A stretch of DNA of 64,000 nt from contig NZ_CP109031.1 of assembly GCF_036226925.1 (NCBI RefSeq), forward strand, positions 1,240,001 through 1,304,000, in the 5' to 3' direction. Each line of letters begins with the position of its first letter. Position 1 is the stretch's first letter. The notes beneath the pieces are model-generated. The model was not told where the DNA came from, made no database searches, and was given only the letters and a program-made list of their open reading frames with translations. The translations under genes and the position numbers were made by a program. This document shows positions 9,377 through 16,890 of this stretch, in pieces. The DNA comes from Streptomyces sp. NBC_00659. GTDB lineage: Bacteria; Actinomycetota; Actinomycetes; Streptomycetales; Streptomycetaceae.

Positions 9377-10594
9377 TCAGCTCGCGGGACGCACGCGTAC
9401 GGGGAGCGCTGCGAAGGAGCGCAGGGTGTTGTTGAGATGCCGGCGCGGTTCGCCTGCGAGCTCGATGCGTTCCACCCGTCGGGCCAGGGCGGTGAGGAGT
9501 GCCTCGGCTTCCAGGCGGGCCACGTGCTGGCCTACGCATTGGTGGATGCCCATGCCGAAGCCGACGTGTCCGGATGGATCGCGGGTGAGGTCGTAGCGGT
9601 CCGGGTCGTTCCAGCGGGCCGGGTCGCGGTTCGCCGCGCCGAGGAACATGAGGATCTTGGATCCCTCGGGGATGAGGGATCCTGCGATCGCGACGTCGGT
9701 CGTGGCGGTGCGGAAGAAGGTCTGGACGGGTGACTGCCAGCGCACTGCCTCATCGAATGCCACGCGGGCCAGGTCAGGGCGTTCGCGGAGCCGCTGCCAT
9801 TCGCCGGGGTGGCCGGCGAGGGCGTAGAGGGTGGCGGCCAGGCCATGCACTGTGGTGTCGACGCCGGCGGTGAGAAGGGAGCGTACGACCAGCGGTGCCT
9901 GCTCGTGGGTGAGGTCGCCGCGGTCGGCAGCGGCCCAGATACGGGCGCCGAATCCGTCATCGGTGAGGGCTTGGCGGGCGCACTGGGCGTTCACCCAGGC
10001 GGACAGGTCGGCGGCCCTGGCAGCGTCTGCCTGCACGAGGGCGTTGACGGGGCCGAAGGCATTGAAAGCCATGTTGCCGTAGGGCAGGAGGTTGTCGCGG
10101 CCGTCGGGTCGCAGTCCCACAGCGTCTGGGAAGACGCGCAGCGGGAATGCTTTGGCCAGGGCTTCGAACGCGTCGAAGTCGGTTCCCTGGGTGGCCAGGA
10201 CGGTGTCGACCAGGTCGTCGGCTATCGGCTGCCATGCCGCACGCAGTCGGCGCAGTGCTGGTGGGGCGAGTATCTCGCGCAGGACGCGGCGCGGTGCGTC
10301 GTGGTGCGGCGGGTCGGCCTCCAGCAGCAGGCTCGGAGGCCGCCAGGGCTTCGAATGGCGGAAGTTGGCCAGTCCCACGCCGGCGGCGGACTGGAATGTC
10401 TGCCAGTCGACGAGGGCCGCGTGCACGTCGCGGTATCGGGCGAGCGCGTAGACGTCGTAGCGGGACAGCCGCACGACGGGACCTGCTTCCCGAAGGGCGT
10501 GGTGCAGGGGTTCGGGCGTCGTGAGGTGTTCGGTGGCGAACGGGTCGGCGTCGCTCGTGGGCGGTTCGACGGCAACGGCGGGTGCTTCGGACAT
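9377..10594 (-). CDS. Cytochrome P450, CYP199-like, probable aryl O-demethylase
   Basis: A 405-residue soluble class I P450. The heme-binding loop GFGMGIHQCVGQHVARLEAE lies near residue 350, the K-helix ExxR-type segment is FDEAVRW near residue 282, and the I-helix is LLTAGVDTTVHG near residue 240. The sequence style resembles CYP199 enzymes that demethylate para-methoxybenzoates. The start at 10594 follows GGAG at a six-base spacing. It sits between a ferredoxin-type reductase gene (45 bases upstream) and a formaldehyde dehydrogenase (downstream), a trio expected for oxidative O-demethylation. The substrate is inferred from context: a 4-methoxy aromatic acid or a methoxylated flavonoid fragment. 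Confidence 0.85.
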   Translation of the reverse strand: MSEAPAVAVEPPTSDADPFATEHLTTPEPLHHALREAGPVVRLSRYDVYALARYRDVHAALVDWQTFQSAAGVGLANFRHSKPWRPPSLLLEADPPHHDAPRRVLREILAPPALRRLRAAWQPIADDLVDTVLATQGTDFDAFEALAKAFPLRVFPDAVGLRPDGRDNLLPYGNMAFNAFGPVNALVQADAARAADLSAWVNAQCARQALTDDGFGARIWAAADRGDLTHEQAPLVVRSLLTAGVDTTVHGLAATLYALAGHPGEWQRLRERPDLARVAFDEAVRWQSPVQTFFRTATTDVAIAGSLIPEGSKILMFLGAANRDPARWNDPDRYDLTRDPSGHVGFGMGIHQCVGQHVARLEAEALLTALARRVERIELAGEPRRHLNNTLRSFAALPVRVRPAS

Positions 10595-10638
10595 GGCGGC
10601 TCCAGCGAAGTGCGGCTCGGGAAGGGGCGGGTCTTGGC

Positions 10639-11628
10639 TCAGAGATCCAGGACCAGGCGGGCCGAACGGGAACGTGAAACGCAGGGCAGCATGCAGTCGT
10701 TGGCGGCGCGTTCGTGTTCGGCCAGCACCGAGTCCCGGTGGTCCGGGGTACCTTCCACGACCGGGGTGAGGCAGGTGCCGCAGGTGCCGTGCTCACAGGA
10801 GGACAGCACGTCGGCACCTGCCTGCCGAACGGCTTGAAGGACGGTGACGTCGGGGGTGATGGTCACTGTCCGCCCGCTGCGGCACAGTTCCACCTCGAAG
10901 GGTCCGCGGTGCACCGGCTCTGTCAGGGCCTTGGCTGTGAATCGCTCGGTCCGCAGGCTGTACGGCGGCCACTGGGAAGATGCTGCCTCGACAGCGGCGA
11001 GCAAAGGACCCGGTCCGCAGCAGTACACCTTGGTTCTCGCGTCTGGTTCGCTCAGCCAGGCCTCCAGGTCGAGCAGGCCGACCTCGTCCTGGGGGCTGAT
11101 GTGTACGCGATCGCCGTAGGAGGCTGTGAGTTCCTCGAGGAAGGCCATGGAGACCCGGCTGCGGCCTCCGTACAGCAGTTGCCAGTCGGCTCCGGTCACG
11201 TCGGCTTGATGCATCATCGGCAGCAGCGGGGTGATGCCGATGCCGCCCGCGATGAACAGGTACCGCTCGGCAGGCGCCAGGGGGAAGTGGTTGCGCGGAC
11301 CTCCGACCTCCACGAGGTTCCCGGGCATGAGCTGATCATGGACGTAGGCGGAGCCACCCCTGCCAGGGGCTTCGCGAAGGACAGCGATGCGGTAGGTGTA
11401 CGGGTCCCATCGGTCGCCGCACAGGGAGTACTGGCGAGTCACTCCGCTCGGCAGGATGAGGTCGATGTGCGAGCCGGGCGTCCAGTCCGGCAGCCGTGTG
11501 CCGTCGGGATGCGCGAGGGTGAGTGACACGACGCCGTCGGCGACAGGGTCCTTGTCCTGCACCTGCAACGTCACGGTGGAGAGGTTCTGCTGCAGCGGAG
11601 CGGTGGGCAGCAGGTTGTGTACGACCAC
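10639..11628 (-). CDS. PDR/VanB-family oxidoreductase, redox partner of the P450
   Basis: A 329-residue phthalate-dioxygenase-reductase-type protein. It has a flavin-binding barrel with RQYSLCGD near residue 70, an NAD-binding domain with FIAGGIGITPLLPM near residue 125, and a C-terminal plant-type 2Fe-2S domain, SCEHGTCGTC plus a distal CMLPC. The frame opens at 11700, but the GTG at 11628 has GGGAGG seven bases upstream and is chosen. It passes electrons from NADH through flavin and the iron-sulfur centre to an oxygenase. The P450 45 bases downstream is the obvious acceptor, replacing separate ferredoxin and ferredoxin reductase genes. Confidence 0.85.
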   Translation of the reverse strand: MVVHNLLPTAPLQQNLSTVTLQVQDKDPVADGVVSLTLAHPDGTRLPDWTPGSHIDLILPSGVTRQYSLCGDRWDPYTYRIAVLREAPGRGGSAYVHDQLMPGNLVEVGGPRNHFPLAPAERYLFIAGGIGITPLLPMMHQADVTGADWQLLYGGRSRVSMAFLEELTASYGDRVHISPQDEVGLLDLEAWLSEPDARTKVYCCGPGPLLAAVEAASSQWPPYSLRTERFTAKALTEPVHRGPFEVELCRSGRTVTITPDVTVLQAVRQAGADVLSSCEHGTCGTCLTPVVEGTPDHRDSVLAEHERAANDCMLPCVSRSRSARLVLDL

Positions 11629-11729
11629 GTTGTCGCCTCCCGTCTGTGGAATGCAGGAAGCATGCGCGCGGGCACCGTCGGACCGCGACGGCATTCTCAT
11701 TCAGCGAGAGACCGACTTCGCGGAGATGT

Positions 11730-11757
11730 CATGTGGCTGTCGCATCGCCGTCACATG
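11730..11757. promoter_or_regulatory. Inverted repeat, possible IclR operator
   Basis: CATGTG and CACATG form a perfect six-base inverted repeat separated by 16 bases, just past the stop of the IclR-family gene and about 100 bases upstream of the reductase start. The loop is too large for a stable terminator. It could be an operator for the IclR regulator on the demethylase operon, but the match is short. Confidence 0.3.
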
Positions 11758-11758
11758 C

Positions 11759-12523
11759 CTATGGAGTGTCCTGTGTCCCGCGTCCGGCCAGCGCGCGGGA
11801 GATGCCCCGGGCGGCGGTCCGTACGACGGGGACCACGGCCTGGGCGCCGGCCTCATTGGGCACGATGACCGACAGCGCCGCGATCACCGTGCCGTCCGCA
11901 CCGCGGACGGGCGCGGCTACGCCCAGGGCCTCCGCGTGGACGTAGCCGGGGCAGTACGCATAACCCTGCTGCCGGATCTCGGCCAAGGTCGCGCGCAGTT
12001 GTGCCGGTGTGGCCGGTGTGGCCGGTGTGTACGCGGTCAGCGGGCTGTCCAGGATCCTTTGCTTGAGGTCACTGGGGCCGTGGGCGAGGAGCACCAGACC
12101 GCTGGAGGAGGCGTACAGAGGAAGCCGCCCTGCGATCCGGGTGTAGTTGATCACCGCCTGTGGTGCCGAGAGCCGTTCGAGGAAGAGCACGTCGTCGCCG
12201 TCGAGGACGCCGATCTGCACGTGGTGGCCCACGACGTCGTGGACGCCTTCCATGAACGGCATTGCGTGATCACGCAGGGAGAGAGTGGGGGAAGCACGCG
12301 TTACCAGCTCCCACAGCCGCACGCCGATACGTACTTTGCGGTCGGAGTCCCGGCTCAGGAAACCGTGCACCACGAGCTCGGCCACGAGGCGAGAGACCGT
12401 GGCCACGTGCAGGCCGGTTCGACGGGCGATCTCGGAGACCGTCAGCGCCGGCTCGTCCTGGCTGAACGCTTCGAGAATGCGAGCTGCCCTGGACAGCACC
12501 GACTCCTGATGAGGTGTGTGCAT
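11759..12523 (-). CDS. IclR-family transcriptional regulator
   Basis: A 254-residue regulator. An N-terminal winged helix (LTVSEIARRTGLHVATVSRLV, residues ~28-48) is followed by an IclR effector domain from about residue 85, with GVAAPVRGADGTVIAALSV near residue 205. The ATG at 12523 starts directly before the HTH at normal family length. It lies on the same strand, 131 bases upstream of the reductase-P450-dehydrogenase genes, and IclR proteins commonly control adjacent aromatic-catabolism genes. The effector is unknown. A short tandem PAT/PATP-like stretch (TPATPATPA) in the linker comes from a small DNA repeat near 12005-12035. Confidence 0.85.
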   Translation of the reverse strand: MHTPHQESVLSRAARILEAFSQDEPALTVSEIARRTGLHVATVSRLVAELVVHGFLSRDSDRKVRIGVRLWELVTRASPTLSLRDHAMPFMEGVHDVVGHHVQIGVLDGDDVLFLERLSAPQAVINYTRIAGRLPLYASSSGLVLLAHGPSDLKQRILDSPLTAYTPATPATPAQLRATLAEIRQQGYAYCPGYVHAEALGVAAPVRGADGTVIAALSVIVPNEAGAQAVVPVVRTAARGISRALAGRGTQDTP

Positions 12524-12574
12524 GGCGAACCGTTCTGCTGGTCTCCCAGCCGGGGGCGGTGTCCGTCTCTGCGT

Positions 12575-13837
12575 CTACTCGTACGCACTGTCCATGGCAG
12601 CCAGTGCGTGAGCGATGTCCGTGGTGCCTGCGAAGAGGGCACGCACCTGCTCGAAGTGCGTCTGCTGCACCTCTGAGTTGGGCCATCGCTGATCCATGAA
12701 CGGTACCGTCGTTCCGTCCTTCTGCCGCCGTGCCACCTCCGCGACGGCGGGATCGGCGGAGAAGGAGTTGCTGGGCAGAGCGGGCAGCGTTGCTCCGGAC
12801 CGGTTGTACAGGTTCTGGCCCCGTTCTGATCCCAGGAAGTCCACGAACGCCAGTGCCGCTTTGCGGTGGGGGGCCTTGGCGTTGAGCCCGTAAGCGGCGG
12901 AGACGGCGCCGGGCATCCGGGTTTCGTTCGGCTGATCCGTGGCCGGCAGGGCCGTCATCCGGAAGTGCATTCCTGGGGCCGCGGAACGCAGAGCGGCGAG
13001 AGTGCCGGCGACCTGGACCACTCCCACTGCTCGCCCGTCGGCCACTTGGTCGAGGGCGTCCTCGTAACTGGTTTTGAGCGGAGCAGTGCTGAAGCAGCCA
13101 CGATCGCGCATCTCCAGGTACTTGGTCATGGCTTGGCGCCATCCCGACCGGGCGAAGCTCTCCTTGCCGGACTCCATCTGCGTGTCGAAGCCGGGGTCGT
13201 GGGCGTACACCGTGGTGGCGACCAGTGCGTAGTCGACGAGCTGGGTGACCCACGGGGTCTGGTTGCCCAGCGCGAAGAGCACCTTCCCGTGCCGGCGGGC
13301 GGTGTCGCACAGGGCGAGGAGGGTGCTGTAGGTGGTGGGCCGGGTTCCGCCGATGGCCTTGAGCGTTTCCGCCGAGTAGATCGCGCCGATAGCGCTGAAG
13401 GTGACGGGTACCAGGTACGTACCGACGCCGCCGTCGGTGACCGGCCGCATGCTGTCCGGTATCCGGCCGGCGAAGAAGCGCAGGCTGAGTGCTTCCAGGA
13501 AGTCGTCCTCTTTCAAGGCCAGGACGGAGGCAGGGTTGCCGCTGCCGGGCCAGACGGTGAAGACGTCCGGTGCCTTGCCTGCCCGAAGCTGCTGCGGAAG
13601 CTCCTTCTGCAGGGTGTTGGTGTCGGCGTAGCTGACGTTGACGTGGATGCCGGGACGGGCTCGGTGGAAGGCCGCGACGACGGCCTGCATCGAAGCCTTG
13701 TCGGTGATGTTGGCCCTGACGGACACCTCGGTGTCCGACGTGTCACTGCCGGCTCCGATGACGGAGCAGCTGGTCAGAAGCGTCATGCTCAACGCAAGGG
13801 ATGCGGCGAAGCGAAGGGGTCTCGGTCTGCGGGACAC
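12575..13837 (-). CDS. ABC transporter sugar-binding lipoprotein without adjacent permeases
   Basis: A 420-residue extracellular solute-binding protein, family 1. A signal peptide ends in a lipobox (SMTLLTSC), so the mature protein is lipid-anchored. The frame is open to 13906, but the GTG at 13837 follows GGAG at a seven-base spacing and gives a normal n-region (VSRRPRPLRF). The body has the usual type 1 fold landmarks, for example APDVFTVWPGSGN near residue 90 and a late FLGSERGQNLYN segment. It lies between iclR and the GH3 gene on the same strand. No permease is adjacent; the pair at 19.5-21.3 kb may serve it as well as its own binding protein. Confidence 0.8.
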   Translation of the reverse strand: MSRRPRPLRFAASLALSMTLLTSCSVIGAGSDTSDTEVSVRANITDKASMQAVVAAFHRARPGIHVNVSYADTNTLQKELPQQLRAGKAPDVFTVWPGSGNPASVLALKEDDFLEALSLRFFAGRIPDSMRPVTDGGVGTYLVPVTFSAIGAIYSAETLKAIGGTRPTTYSTLLALCDTARRHGKVLFALGNQTPWVTQLVDYALVATTVYAHDPGFDTQMESGKESFARSGWRQAMTKYLEMRDRGCFSTAPLKTSYEDALDQVADGRAVGVVQVAGTLAALRSAAPGMHFRMTALPATDQPNETRMPGAVSAAYGLNAKAPHRKAALAFVDFLGSERGQNLYNRSGATLPALPSNSFSADPAVAEVARRQKDGTTVPFMDQRWPNSEVQQTHFEQVRALFAGTTDIAHALAAMDSAYE

Positions 13838-13953
13838 TGGCGGGCTCCATGCGGTGGTGGAGGCGGAGGTTCGACGAGCCGGACGGGAATGGCTGAGGCG
13901 CGTCACGCCGTGGCGAGGAGGCGGACGGCGTGACGTGCCGACTGGGATTGCGG

Positions 13954-16431
13954 TCAGCTGATGGGAACGGCTCGCTGCGCGGTCAGGTCGCGGGAACTGT
14001 GCGCTGTGGCAAAGGTGTACCTGCCGGGGACAAGTGCCCAGGCACCTGCCTTCCAGATGGTGAGGTTGTCCACGGGAATGGCGACCGTGAGCCGCTGGGA
14101 GCCCGCGGGGGCCAGGGTGAGTTTGCGGAACGCGACGAGCCGCTGCGGCTCGGCGGCGGCGGCGCTCGGCAGTGCGGCGTAGAACTGCACGAGTTCCGTG
14201 CCCTTGCGTGAGCTGGTGTTGGTGACGGTCACGCCCACCGTCACTGTCTTGGCTCTCTTGTCGTATGTGGCTTCGAGGGAGCCGTGGGCGAAGGTGGCGT
14301 ACGACAGGCCGTGGCCGAAGGGGAAGCGCGGCTGCTGCCCCTTGCTGTCGTAGTAGCGGTAGCCGATGGAGATGCCCTCGTCGTAGGAGACGGCTCCGTT
14401 GCTGCCGGGGTAGGTCGCGGGTGTGGTGCCCGGCCCCTGGGTGGCGTCGGCGGGGAAGGTGACGGGCAGGCGGCCGGAAGGGTCGCTGTCTCCGAAGAGG
14501 ACAGCGGCCAGCGCCGTGCCCATGCCGCGACCCCCGTACCAGGCTTGGAGCACGGCCTCGACGTCGCCGAGCCAGGGCATCGTCACGGGACCGTCGGTGT
14601 TGAGGACGACGGTGGTGCGCGGGTTGACCGCTGCCACGGCGGCGATGAGCTGTTCCTGATCACCAGGCAGACCGAGTGCCAGGTGATCCATGTCCTCGCC
14701 GGCGACCCGGTTGACGAAGACGATGGCGGCGTCCGCGGCGCGCGCCGCGTCGACAGCGGCGGGGATCAGGGATTCGGGCTGCCATCCGAGGGTGAGCCCG
14801 CAGGTGCCGGGGTCGGTGGTCGCGTTGGTGTAGGTCACCTCGATGGTGACGGCCTTTCCGGCGGTCAGCGCGGTGGCGCCCTGGAGGGGGTAGTCGTAGG
14901 GGCCGAGGAAGAAGCGGCGGCTGTGCCGGGTGCCGGTGGCGACCGTGGTGCCGTTGACCTTCAAGGTGGCGGTTCCGGCGGCGAGCAGGGAGAACCGGTG
15001 CAGGCCCGTGGTCGTCGGCACCAGGGTGCCGGTCCATTTCGCCGACCACACGTCGGGCAGGTTGTCCACGGGAGCAGCGGTGAAGTCGATGGTGGCGTCG
15101 GTGCGGGTGGTGAGCGGGGTGCCGGAGGCCTCTGCCCCTGAGTAGTAGGTGGCGGACAGGCCGGGGGTCCCGGCGCCGCTGCGCAGCACGGTGGGGGGAA
15201 CCGCGGTCAGGGGAAGATCTCCCTTGGTGCCCTGTGCGTGCGTGACCGTGACTCCGCTGCCGGCGCGGACGCGGATGGCGTTCAGGGGCGTCGTCCATGT
15301 ACCCGGGTCGACGTAGGTGGAGCCGCCCACGCCGGTGAGGACGTCGGTACCGGCCGGGCCGATGACGGCCAGGGATTTCAGGGTGGTCGGCAGAGGGAGT
15401 GCTGCGGAGCGGTTGGCCAGAAGCACCAGGGAGGCGACGGCGGTCTCATGGGCGAGGTCCTGGTGGGCCTGGGTGCTGACGTCGGCCGCCGGAGTGGGCA
15501 CAGGATGGTCGAAGAGACCGTTCGCGTACATCGTGACGAGGATGCGTCGGGCTGCGTCGTCGAGCCGGGTGCTCGGTATCGCACCGCCCGTGAGTGCTCC
15601 GGCGGGGATCTTGACTGCGTAGGGTCCGAGCCCGGCGAGGTCCATGCCGGCTCGCGCGGCGGCGACCTGGTCGTCACCCGCCCAGAAGTCCGGCACGGTG
15701 TAGCCCTGCAGTCCGATGGCCTTCTTCAAGTCGTCGAAGAGAGCCGAACTCTGTGTCGCGAAGGTTCCGTTGATCTTCGGGTAGGCCATCATGACCGAAG
15801 TGGTCGGGGCGGCGGTGACCACGCGGCGGAACGGTGCTTCGTGGAGTTCGTGCAGCGCACGGTCGGAGACCTTGGTGTCTGTGGAGAAGCGGTTGGTCTC
15901 CTGCGTGTAGGCGGCGAAGTGCTTGACCGTGGCTGCGACGTTCTGGCTCTGTATGCCGGTGGTGAGAGCCGCGCCCAACTGGCCGGCGAGCAACGGGTCC
16001 TCGCCCATGCCTTCGGACTGTCGGCCGGAGTGCCAGGTCCGGGTGAGATCGATGGTGGGGCCGAGGAGGTTGTTGTAACCCTTGGCACGGCCCTCCGCGC
16101 CGATCGCGCGGCCGATACGTGCCGCCAGGTTCTCGTCGAACGTCGCCGCCTGCGCGACCGGAACCGGGAATGCGGTCACGCCTTGCTCGCCGCGCAGACC
16201 GGCCGAGGCGTCCACCATGGTCAGAGCCGGTATACCCAGGTGAGCGACGGTCGCGAAGTCGCACCGGACGAGCGCTTCCTTCTCGGCCGCTGTCATACGG
16301 CCGAGCATCGCGTCCGCCTGATCCTGCGGTGCCTCGGACCGTGCGGCGGCTGCCGCTTCGGTCATCAGGGGAGCCATGCTCAGGCTCATTGCGGTGAGGG
16401 TGGCGGCAGACAGAAATGATCTTCTTTTCAC
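13954..16431 (-). CDS. GH3 beta-glucosidase with PA14 insertion, exported (Tat-type signal)
   Basis: An 825-residue family 3 glycoside hydrolase. The start is the GTG at 16431 with GGAG seven bases upstream, which yields a twin-arginine signal (KRRSFLSAATLTAMSL). The frame upstream to 16611 is non-coding leader. The domains are a TIM-barrel GH3 N-domain, with KHFAAY near residue 185 and the probable nucleophile Asp in YTVPDFWAGDD near residue 290, and then a GH3 C-domain. That C-domain is interrupted by a PA14 module (LSATYYSGAEASG to LTLGWQPES) and followed by a C-terminal fibronectin-III-like domain. It would remove beta-glucose from plant glycosides outside the cell. It is separated from the rhamnosidase gene by a terminator and has its own promoter. 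Confidence 0.88.
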   Translation of the reverse strand: MKRRSFLSAATLTAMSLSMAPLMTEAAAAARSEAPQDQADAMLGRMTAAEKEALVRCDFATVAHLGIPALTMVDASAGLRGEQGVTAFPVPVAQAATFDENLAARIGRAIGAEGRAKGYNNLLGPTIDLTRTWHSGRQSEGMGEDPLLAGQLGAALTTGIQSQNVAATVKHFAAYTQETNRFSTDTKVSDRALHELHEAPFRRVVTAAPTTSVMMAYPKINGTFATQSSALFDDLKKAIGLQGYTVPDFWAGDDQVAAARAGMDLAGLGPYAVKIPAGALTGGAIPSTRLDDAARRILVTMYANGLFDHPVPTPAADVSTQAHQDLAHETAVASLVLLANRSAALPLPTTLKSLAVIGPAGTDVLTGVGGSTYVDPGTWTTPLNAIRVRAGSGVTVTHAQGTKGDLPLTAVPPTVLRSGAGTPGLSATYYSGAEASGTPLTTRTDATIDFTAAPVDNLPDVWSAKWTGTLVPTTTGLHRFSLLAAGTATLKVNGTTVATGTRHSRRFFLGPYDYPLQGATALTAGKAVTIEVTYTNATTDPGTCGLTLGWQPESLIPAAVDAARAADAAIVFVNRVAGEDMDHLALGLPGDQEQLIAAVAAVNPRTTVVLNTDGPVTMPWLGDVEAVLQAWYGGRGMGTALAAVLFGDSDPSGRLPVTFPADATQGPGTTPATYPGSNGAVSYDEGISIGYRYYDSKGQQPRFPFGHGLSYATFAHGSLEATYDKRAKTVTVGVTVTNTSSRKGTELVQFYAALPSAAAAEPQRLVAFRKLTLAPAGSQRLTVAIPVDNLTIWKAGAWALVPGRYTFATAHSSRDLTAQRAVPIS

Positions 16432-16635
16432 GGCGGCTCTCCGAAAGGGGGGCGGATCTACGCTTATGGAAAAAGGGGCCGGCCGAGGGGTCAGGTTCAC
16501 GGCCGGCCCCAACTCGGGGAGGGAAACGGATCCCTGCGGTGTTCCCGGACTCACCTGCTTGCCTACCGAGTCCCGCGGCAGCAGAAGCAGTGAGGGAATG
16601 GAGATTTCCATGCGGCGTACGCTTGTTGAACGGAA

Positions 16636-16664
16636 AAACTAGAGGACCCGCCCAGCAGGGTCAA
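16636..16664 (-). promoter_or_regulatory. Probable sigma-70-type promoter of the GH3 gene
   Basis: On the minus strand TTGACC (16664-16659) and TAGTTT (16641-16636) are separated by 17 bases, close to the Streptomyces housekeeping consensus. The resulting leader to the GTG at 16431 would be about 200 bases, long enough for control at the RNA level, although no riboswitch class was recognised. Confidence 0.55.
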
Positions 16665-16836
16665 CCCTTTCGGCAGCCGTGCAACAAAATGCCGTTGACC
16701 AGCCAGTTTGATACTCACATTGAAAAGTGTGCGCGAAATTTCAATTGAAACCAGCAGGCAGCGTGACTGACTATAAACCGTATCGATAGGCGTCATCGAC
16801 AGGCCGAATGGCAAAGCCGCAGAGGATGCCGAAAAC
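16665..16836. other. AT-rich intergenic stretch with palindromes upstream of the GH3 promoter
   Basis: This segment is much richer in A and T than its surroundings and holds two palindromes: TTTCAATTGAAA (16739-16750, perfect) and TATCGATA (16781-16788, in a larger imperfect dyad). Both lie upstream of the proposed GH3 -35 box and are candidate regulator sites. No coding sequence is evident here. Confidence 0.4.
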
Positions 16837-16872
16837 AAACAGTCCGGCGCCGTGATCAGCGCCGGACTGTTT
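16837..16872 (-). terminator. Strong intrinsic terminator after the rhamnosidase gene
   Basis: A perfect 14-base stem (AAACAGTCCGGCGC pairing with GCGCCGGACTGTTT) closes an eight-base loop. On the minus strand it is followed by TTTGTTTTC, as in a Rho-independent terminator. It begins 18 bases past the GH78 stop and marks the end of the ABC-transporter/rhamnosidase transcript. Confidence 0.88.
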
Positions 16873-16890
16873 GGAATCGGTGAATGTTTC

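Noticed and set aside
12005..12035. Tandem GGTGTGGCC-like repeat as a regulatory array
   Set aside because: It lies inside the IclR coding frame and simply encodes the TPATPATPA linker.
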